A program made the translations under genes and the position numbers. DNA of 9,299 nucleotides, taken from contig CAISLL010000330.1 of NCBI GenBank assembly GCA_903886165.1, forward strand, positions 1-9,299, read 5' to 3'. This document shows positions 5,886 to 9,299 of the stretch, in pieces. The notes beneath the pieces were generated by a model. It saw nothing but the letters and a program-made list of their open reading frames with translations. It was not told where the DNA came from and did not search any database. Positions within the stretch are counted from its first letter, which is position 1. Each line of letters opens with the position of its first letter. The DNA is from an uncultured beta proteobacterium (GTDB lineage: Bacteria; Pseudomonadota; Gammaproteobacteria; Burkholderiales; Burkholderiaceae_C).

Positions 5886-6863
5886 GTGGCCAAGAAAAAT
5901 TTCCTCGACTTCGAGACCCCCATTGCCGAGCTGGAAAACAAGATTGAAGAACTGCGCTATGTGCAAACCGAGTCGGCGGTGGACATTTCGGCTGAAATCA
6001 ACCAGATGGCCAAGAAGAGCCAGCAGCTCACCAAAGACATCTACAGTGACTTGACCCCCTGGCAAATCACCAAGATTGCCCGCCATGCCGAGCGCCCCTA
6101 CACCATGGACTATGTGAACGAGTTGTTCACCCATTTTGTGGAGTTGCATGGTGACCGCCATTTTTCGGACGACCTCAGCATCGTTGGTGGTCTGGCGCGT
6201 TTTAACGGCACACCCTGCATGGTGATTGGCCAGCAAAAAGGTCGCGACACCAAAGAGCGTGGGCTGCGTAACTTCGGCATGAGCAAGCCCGAGGGCTACC
6301 GCAAGGCCTTGCGCCTGATGAAAACTGCCGAAAAATTCAAGTTGCCGGTGTTCACCTTTGTCGACACACCTGGTGCCTACCCCGGCATTGACGCCGAGGA
6401 GCGCGGCCAGTCCGAGGCCATTGGCCGCAACATCTTCGAGATGGCGCAACTGGAGGTGCCCGTGATCGTCACCATCATCGGTGAGGGCGGCTCCGGCGGT
6501 GCGTTGGCTATTTCGGTCGGTGACCAATTGCTGATGCTTCAGTATTCGATTTACTCGGTGATCAGCCCAGAGGGCTGTGCCTCGATTTTGTGGAAAACCT
6601 CCGACAAGGCACAGGACGCGGCAGACGCACTCGGGATCACAGCGCATCGCCTGAAAGCCCTGGGCGTGATCGACAAAATTGTTAACGAACCAGTGGGTGG
6701 TGCGCACCGCGACCCCAAACAGATGGCCGCTTTCCTCAAGCGCGCCTTGACCGACGCTTTCCGCCAGGTGAGCGACCTCAAGACCGAAGACCTGCTAGAC
6801 CGGCGCTACCAGCGGCTGCAAAGTTATGGCCGTTTCACCGACACCAAGACCACTGGCAAGTAA
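5886..6863 (+). CDS. accA: Acetyl-CoA carboxylase carboxyltransferase subunit alpha
   Basis: A 325-residue alpha subunit of the acetyl-CoA carboxylase carboxyltransferase. With AccD it transfers the carboxyl group from carboxybiotin on AccB to acetyl-CoA, making malonyl-CoA, the first committed step of fatty acid synthesis in the cytoplasm. The N-terminus (NFLDFETPIAELENKIEEL) and coiled helical segment are typical. The crotonase-like core shows TPGAYPGIDAEERGQ at about 161-175 and GEGGSGGAL at 199-207, whose backbone amides form the oxyanion hole. The GTG at 5886 is chosen because GGAG (5877-5880) ends 5 bases before it and the product then begins MAKKNFLDFE as in relatives; a GTG two codons upstream overlaps that site. 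The 81-base gap before it contains no convincing promoter. accD is not in the window, as usual for proteobacteria. Confidence 0.97.
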   Translation: MAKKNFLDFETPIAELENKIEELRYVQTESAVDISAEINQMAKKSQQLTKDIYSDLTPWQITKIARHAERPYTMDYVNELFTHFVELHGDRHFSDDLSIVGGLARFNGTPCMVIGQQKGRDTKERGLRNFGMSKPEGYRKALRLMKTAEKFKLPVFTFVDTPGAYPGIDAEERGQSEAIGRNIFEMAQLEVPVIVTIIGEGGSGGALAISVGDQLLMLQYSIYSVISPEGCASILWKTSDKAQDAADALGITAHRLKALGVIDKIVNEPVGGAHRDPKQMAAFLKRALTDAFRQVSDLKTEDLLDRRYQRLQSYGRFTDTKTTGK

Positions 6864-6915
6864 ACGGCAGCGGTACCAGTTTCATGAGGCCGTGAATCTT
6901 CCATCGGCTGCGCTT

Positions 6916-7902
6916 ATGACGCGCTCGTTTGAGCAGGCCATGGCCACTTTTGAGCCCGTGTTGCCGCTGGCCGTGGCCTACAGCGGTGGCGCGGACTCAA
7001 GCGCCTTGTTGCTGGCCTGTGTCCGCCGCTGGCCGGGGCAGGTGACAGCAATTCACGTCCACCATGGTCTGCAGGCAGCGGGTGACGATTTCGAGCGGCA
7101 TTGTTTGAGCGTGTGTGCCGCGCTTGGGGTACCCCTGGTGGTGCACAAAGTGGACGCGCGGCACGTGGCAGGACAAAGCCCCGAAGCGGCGGCACGGCAC
7201 GCCCGTTATATGGCTTTTGAGACTTTAGACCTTATTGATAAAGCGCATGGAGCTATTCATACGATAGCATTGGCGCAACATGCAGATGACCAGATTGAAA
7301 CCCTGCTGCTGGCATTGAGCCGTGGCGCCGGTTTGCCCGGCATCAGTGCCATGGCGGCGCAGTGGCAACAGGGCGGTTTAATTTATTGCCGTCCGCTGCT
7401 GGAAGTTGGTGGCGCCGAAATCCGCCGATGGTTGGCGGCGCAGGGGGCAAGCTTCATTGAAGACCCCAGCAACACGGATGAGCGTTTTACCCGCAACCGA
7501 ATCCGCGCCCGCCTGATGCCCGCCCTGCAGGGGTGTTTTCCGCAATTTCGCGACACTTTTGCGCGCAGCAGCCGCCATGCGGCGCAGGCGCACGCCTTGC
7601 TGAGCGAGGTGGCCGCCGAAGACTTGGCGCGTGTCGGTGTGCCGCCTTGCATCAAGGCACTGCAGTCCCTGAGCACGCCAAGGCAGGCGAACTTGCTGCG
7701 GTATTGGTTGCTGTTTGCGCACCAGGTCACGCCGACCACCGCCCAATTGGACGAATTGATGGCACAAGTTGCGGCCTGCCGCACCCGCGGTCACCAGTTG
7801 CACCTGAAGGTGGGTCACGGGTATTGCGTCAGGCGCGGGAAAGACCTCGATTGGTACAATCCAACGCTTTCCCAACCCACCTCAAACTCTTCATGTCTTT
7901 GA
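6916..7902 (+). CDS. tilS: tRNA(Ile)-lysidine synthetase, short form
   Basis: A 328-residue PP-loop ATPase that attaches lysine to C34 of the CAU anticodon of one tRNA-Ile. The modification changes decoding from AUG to AUA and is essential in most bacteria. The PP-loop SGGADS is at 23-28; HVHHGL (47-52), AQHADDQIETLLL (120-132) and EDPSNTDERFTRNRIR (182-197) are TilS signatures. It is much shorter than the 432-residue E. coli enzyme, so it has the catalytic domain and a reduced C-terminal part. The ATG at 6916 gives the family-like start MTRSFEQAM. An in-frame GTG at 6892 has GAGG too close, and a longer frame from 6826 overlaps accA, so both were set aside. The final 10 bases overlap lysC. 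Residues 103-119, just before HADD, are encoded by an A+T-rich mini-palindrome. Confidence 0.95.
   Translation: MTRSFEQAMATFEPVLPLAVAYSGGADSSALLLACVRRWPGQVTAIHVHHGLQAAGDDFERHCLSVCAALGVPLVVHKVDARHVAGQSPEAAARHARYMAFETLDLIDKAHGAIHTIALAQHADDQIETLLLALSRGAGLPGISAMAAQWQQGGLIYCRPLLEVGGAEIRRWLAAQGASFIEDPSNTDERFTRNRIRARLMPALQGCFPQFRDTFARSSRHAAQAHALLSEVAAEDLARVGVPPCIKALQSLSTPRQANLLRYWLLFAHQVTPTTAQLDELMAQVAACRTRGHQLHLKVGHGYCVRRGKDLDWYNPTLSQPTSNSSCL
7223..7273 (+). repeat. In-frame mini-palindrome, copy in tilS
   Basis: This is the partner of the copy in the glycosylase gene. ATAAAGCGCA (7238-7247) is followed by TGGA, the stem GCTAT (7252-7256), the loop TCATACG (7257-7263) and the stem ATAGC (7264-7268). 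The layout is the same base for base in length, and the coding phase is the same. The compensated stems (GCTAT/ATAGC here, ACTAC/GTAGT in the other copy) suggest that base pairing has been kept while the sequence changed. It lies in the variable linker ahead of the HADDQIET motif of TilS, and its A+T content stands out from the rest of the gene. Confidence 0.6.
7855..7860 (+). promoter_or_regulatory. Candidate -10 box of a lysC promoter inside the end of tilS
   Basis: TACAAT, in the context GGTACAATCC, sits 32 bases before the lysC ATG and matches five of six positions of the sigma-70 -10 consensus. No good -35 hexamer is present at 16-18 bases; TTGCGT (7824-7829) is too far away. If used, transcription would start near 7867 and give lysC a short leader, allowing it to be expressed apart from tilS. 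Confidence 0.4.
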
Positions 7903-9161
7903 TTGTTCATAAATACGGCGGCACCTCGATGGGCTCTACCGAGCGCATCACCAATGTCGCCAAACGTGTGGCCAAATGGGCCCGTGCCGGTCACCAGATG
8001 GTGGTGGTGCCCAGCGCCATGAGCGGTGAGACCAACCGCTTGCTGGCTTTGGCCAAAGAACTTGCACCGTCCACCCAGTCAGAAGCTTATTTTCGCGAGC
8101 TTGACATGCTGGCTGCCACCGGCGAGCAGGCCTCCAGCGCCTTGCTGGCGATTGCCTTGCAGGCCCAGGGGGTCGAGTCGGTCAGTTATGCCGGCTGGCA
8201 AGTGCCGATTCGCACCAACAGCGCCTACACCAAGGCGCGCATCGAGTCGATTGACGACGAGCGTGTGCGCGCCGACTTGGAAGCGGGGCGTGTCGTGATC
8301 GTCACCGGTTTCCAGGGTCTGGACGAATTGGGCAACATCACCACGCTGGGTCGCGGCGGTTCAGACACCTCTGCCGTGGCAGTCGCGGCGGCCATGAAGG
8401 CCGATGAATGCCTGATCTTCACCGATGTGGACGGCGTCTACACGACGGACCCGCGTGTGGTTCCGGATGCACGCCGCCTGCACACGGTCAGTTTTGAAGA
8501 AATGCTGGAGATGGCCTCCATGGGCTCCAAGGTGCTGCAAATCCGCTCGGTGGAATTTGCCGGCAAGTACAAGGTCAAACTGCGTGTGCTGTCAAGCTTT
8601 ACGCCGTGGGACATCGACATCAATATTGAAGCCAAATCCGGCACTCTGATTACTTTTGAGGAAGACGAAAACATGGAGCAAGCCATCGTTTCAGGCATTG
8701 CGTTTACCCGCGATGAGACCAAAGTTGCTGTGTTGGGCGTGCCCGACAAGCCCGGTATTGCCTACCAGATACTGGGAGCCGTCGCCGATGCCAACATCGA
8801 AGTCGACATGATCATCCAGAACATCAGCAAGGGTGGTTTGACCGATTTCAGCTTTACTGTGAACCATGCCGACTATGCCAAGACCATTGACTTGCTGAAA
8901 AACGTGGTGGTGCCCAAGCTGGGTGCGCAAGAGGTTGTGGGTGACACCAAGATCTGCAAGGTGTCCATCGTGGGCATTGGTATGCGCAGCCATGTGGGCG
9001 TGGCCAGCACCATGTTCCGGGTGCTGAGCGAAGAAGGCATCAACATCCAGATGATTTCCACCAGTGAAATCAAGACCTCGGTAGTGATCGACGAGAAATA
9101 TATGGAATTGGCTGTAAAGGCTTTGCACAAAGCATTTGGCCTTGATCAGGTTCAGGCCTGA
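7893..9161 (+). CDS. lysC: Aspartate kinase (lysine/threonine-regulated type with two ACT domains)
   Basis: A 422-residue aspartokinase that phosphorylates L-aspartate with ATP, the first step towards lysine, threonine, methionine and diaminopimelate for the cell wall. The kinase domain begins with HKYGGTSMG (6-14) and contains VVPSAMSGETNRL (38-50), LGRGGSDTSAVAVAAAM (152-168) and FTDVDGVYTTDPR (176-188). Two C-terminal ACT domains, about 275-345 and 355-420, form the allosteric site; GIGMRSHVGVA (361-371) and ISTSEIKTS (388-396) belong to the second. Feedback inhibition by lysine plus threonine is usual for this form but not visible as such. The ATG at 7893 gives the exact family N-terminus and overlaps the tilS stop by 10 bases, with no clear Shine-Dalgarno. 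A much longer upstream frame is the tilS region read in the wrong frame. Methionine 261 could start a separate beta subunit. Confidence 0.97.
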   Translation: MSLIVHKYGGTSMGSTERITNVAKRVAKWARAGHQMVVVPSAMSGETNRLLALAKELAPSTQSEAYFRELDMLAATGEQASSALLAIALQAQGVESVSYAGWQVPIRTNSAYTKARIESIDDERVRADLEAGRVVIVTGFQGLDELGNITTLGRGGSDTSAVAVAAAMKADECLIFTDVDGVYTTDPRVVPDARRLHTVSFEEMLEMASMGSKVLQIRSVEFAGKYKVKLRVLSSFTPWDIDINIEAKSGTLITFEEDENMEQAIVSGIAFTRDETKVAVLGVPDKPGIAYQILGAVADANIEVDMIIQNISKGGLTDFSFTVNHADYAKTIDLLKNVVVPKLGAQEVVGDTKICKVSIVGIGMRSHVGVASTMFRVLSEEGINIQMISTSEIKTSVVIDEKYMELAVKALHKAFGLDQVQA

Positions 9162-9186
9162 AAAGGTGCCGAAGTCGTGACATAAT
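9158..9186 (+). promoter_or_regulatory. Predicted tRNA-Ser promoter overlapping the lysC stop
   Basis: CTGAAA (9158-9163, four of six matches to TTGACA) and CATAAT (9181-9186, five of six matches to TATAAT) are separated by exactly 17 bases. The first box includes the lysC TGA stop. A G+C-rich stretch (9187-9196) follows the -10 box, as in the discriminator of growth-rate- and ppGpp-controlled stable RNA promoters. Transcription would start around 9193, about 11 bases before the mature tRNA. Confidence 0.5.
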
Positions 9187-9203
9187 CGCGGCTCCGATTT
9201 TCA

Positions 9204-9296
9204 GGAAACGTGACCGAGTGGCCGAAGGTGCTCCCCTGCTAAGGGAGTATGGGGTGTAGAGCCTCATCGAGGGTTCGAATCCCTCCGTTTCCGCCA
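9204..9296 (+). tRNA. tRNA-Ser with anticodon GCU
   Basis: A class II (long variable arm) tRNA with all arms visible. The acceptor stem pairs GGAAACG (9204-9210) with CGTTTCC (9286-9292), followed by discriminator G9293 and an encoded CCA (9294-9296). The anticodon stem pairs CTCCC (9231-9235) with GGGAG (9243-9247) around loop CTGCTAA, giving anticodon GCU (9238-9240), which reads AGC and AGU serine codons. The variable arm is built on TGGGG/CCTCA. The T arm pairs GAGGG (9269-9273) with CCCTC (9281-9285) around TTCGAAT. The long variable arm and G discriminator are serine identity features. No terminator is visible before the window ends 3 bases later, so further tRNAs or a terminator may follow. 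Confidence 0.97.
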
Positions 9297-9299
9297 GTA

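Noticed and set aside
5685..6707. A 340-codon minus-strand open frame opposite accA
   Set aside because: Antisense to strongly conserved AccA motifs and without recognisable features.
7533..7892. An N-terminal extension of aspartate kinase upstream of 7893
   Set aside because: The extra 120 residues are the tilS coding sequence read in another frame; the family N-terminus begins at the ATG at 7893.
9120..9133. GCTTTG-CA-CAAAGC inverted repeat at the end of lysC, considered as a terminator
   Set aside because: The two-base loop is too small for a stable hairpin, no U-run follows, and it lies in coding sequence for the second ACT domain.

Overview
The window looks like an ordinary housekeeping stretch of chromosome from a betaproteobacterium of the Burkholderiales, most likely Comamonadaceae (Rhodoferax/Polaromonas-like). 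This rests on the gene order cysS - HhH-GPD glycosylase - accA - tilS - lysC - tRNA-Ser opposite a cyclophilin/L,D-transpeptidase/TPR cluster, on the moderately high G+C, and on the protein sequences (a 325-residue AccA, a 422-residue LysC and a short TilS). The assignment comes from recognition, not from a database search. No phage, plasmid, insertion sequence or CRISPR signal was seen, and no gap between genes exceeds 300 bases.

Left arm (1-3556, minus strand): an envelope and protein-folding cluster. In transcription order it holds a secreted TPR protein, a secreted YkuD-type L,D-transpeptidase, a secreted cyclophilin (ppiA) and a cytoplasmic cyclophilin (ppiB). The last three are tightly packed: the transpeptidase stop and ppiA start share one base, and ppiA and ppiB are 3 bases apart. 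The TPR protein and the transpeptidase end in the same NTF2-like domain. A palindromic repeat follows ppiB at the left edge.

Right arm (3707-9299, plus strand): starting from a short divergent region come cysS (cysteinyl-tRNA synthetase), a DNA-3-methyladenine glycosylase-type HhH-GPD protein, accA (acetyl-CoA carboxylase transferase alpha subunit), tilS (tRNA-Ile lysidine synthetase), lysC (aspartate kinase) and a tRNA-Ser(GCU). Probable extra promoters lie at the end of tilS (for lysC) and across the lysC stop codon (for the tRNA).

I found no new multi-gene system. The most unusual signal is a small A+T-rich palindromic motif lying inside coding sequence, in frame. A clear pair of copies sits in the glycosylase gene and in tilS, and a weaker third copy lies in the ppiA signal peptide. 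All three use a 5-base stem, 7-base loop and 5-base stem in the same codon phase. This resembles the in-frame Rickettsia palindromic elements and deserves a genome-wide count.
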